From Anaerolineae bacterium (GTDB lineage Bacteria; Chloroflexota; Anaerolineae; E26-bin7), in NCBI GenBank assembly GCA_029933115.1, contig JAOZOT010000277.1, positions 1 through 5,071 on the forward strand: a stretch of DNA of 5,071 nt. Reading direction: 5' to 3'. Positions 5,023-5,071 of this stretch are shown in pieces; the first letter of the stretch is position 1; each line of letters opens with the position of its first letter. The notes beneath the pieces were generated by a model, which was given only the letters and a program-made list of their open reading frames with translations, was not told the DNA's origin and made no database searches. A program made the translations under genes and the position numbers.

Positions 5023-5031
5023 AGATAGAAA

Positions 5032-5071
5032 GTGAAAGGGAAACTTTGGACCGTTTTGGCGGTCATGGTAG
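5032..5071 (+). CDS. start of an exported protein gene, possibly an ABC transporter solute-binding protein
   Basis: Only 13 codons lie in the window. They read MKGKLWTVLAVMV from a GTG start, behind a strong AAGGAGG at a nine-base spacing. Two lysines followed by a hydrophobic run is the beginning of a signal peptide or membrane helix. A LacI-family regulator upstream on the same strand commonly precedes a sugar ABC transporter operon that opens with a lipoprotein solute-binding protein, and that is my best guess for the product, resting on context only. It could equally be another secreted or membrane protein. It is truncated by the window edge and is probably expressed from the consensus promoter at 4488-4516 through the long leader. 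Confidence 0.6.
   Translation, partial: MKGKLWTVLAVMV

Larger units (their letters stand above)
4523..5031 (+). promoter_or_regulatory. long untranslated leader of about 509 nt, unassigned
   Basis: From the predicted transcript start to the GTG at 5032 I see no convincing gene. Short open frames exist on both strands but lack family motifs and sound starts. By hand it contains in order: a branched fold (4562-4683), an extended Shine-Dalgarno-like sequence (4703-4714), a 7-bp hairpin AGGCCCA/TGGGCTT (4715-4721 with 4737-4743), a nested hairpin GGGCGG/CCGCCC with inner CTGT/ACAG (4795-4827), GGATT/AATCC (4840-4852), a terminator-like hairpin (4888-4907) and a 9-bp hairpin (4936-4976). I searched by eye for TPP, SAM, FMN, cobalamin, lysine, glycine, c-di-GMP, tmRNA, SRP and RNase P signatures and found no full match. 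Confidence 0.45.

Overview
The window looks like a chromosomal piece of a moderately GC-rich bacterium, most likely Chloroflexota (Anaerolineae-like). This rests on recalled family resemblance, not a search: the RuvA C-terminus (ALGYSVVEAQAALQS), the Pro-Thr linker after the export signal of the second gene, and a LacI-type regulator placed upstream of what looks like an exported-protein gene. All supported genes are on the + strand.

Layout. Bases 1-107 hold the probable tail of an upstream gene and a strong extended -10 promoter only a few bases from the ruvA start. Bases 108-689 are ruvA (Holliday-junction binding). After 11 bases, 701-3160 encodes a large exported TPR / soluble lytic transglycosylase (SLT) protein, probably in the same transcript. 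Bases 3161-3446 are a busy control region: a hairpin after the transglycosylase gene, a good sigma70 promoter, a possible short leader ORF with a weak terminator-like hairpin, an 18-bp CG-centred palindrome that looks like a LacI-family operator, and a hairpin just before the ribosome binding site. Bases 3447-4448 encode the LacI/GalR-family repressor.

Bases 4449-5031 (583 bp) contain no convincing gene but are the most interesting part. A perfect consensus promoter (TTGACA-17-TATAAT) would produce a leader of about 500 nt. By hand this leader pairs into a branched structure, then shows a 12-nt perfect match to the anti-16S (extended Shine-Dalgarno) sequence, a terminator-like hairpin with six Ts, and a 15-nt sequence motif repeated next to two hairpins. 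It ends at a strong ribosome binding site and a GTG start at 5032, whose first 13 codons look like the start of a signal peptide.

Working model: ruvA plus the transglycosylase form a housekeeping unit. The LacI regulator probably controls itself through the palindrome, and perhaps also a downstream uptake operon that opens at 5032. That operon may be further controlled by an RNA leader I cannot match to any known riboswitch class. The RNA claims are hand pairings and need folding and comparative tests.
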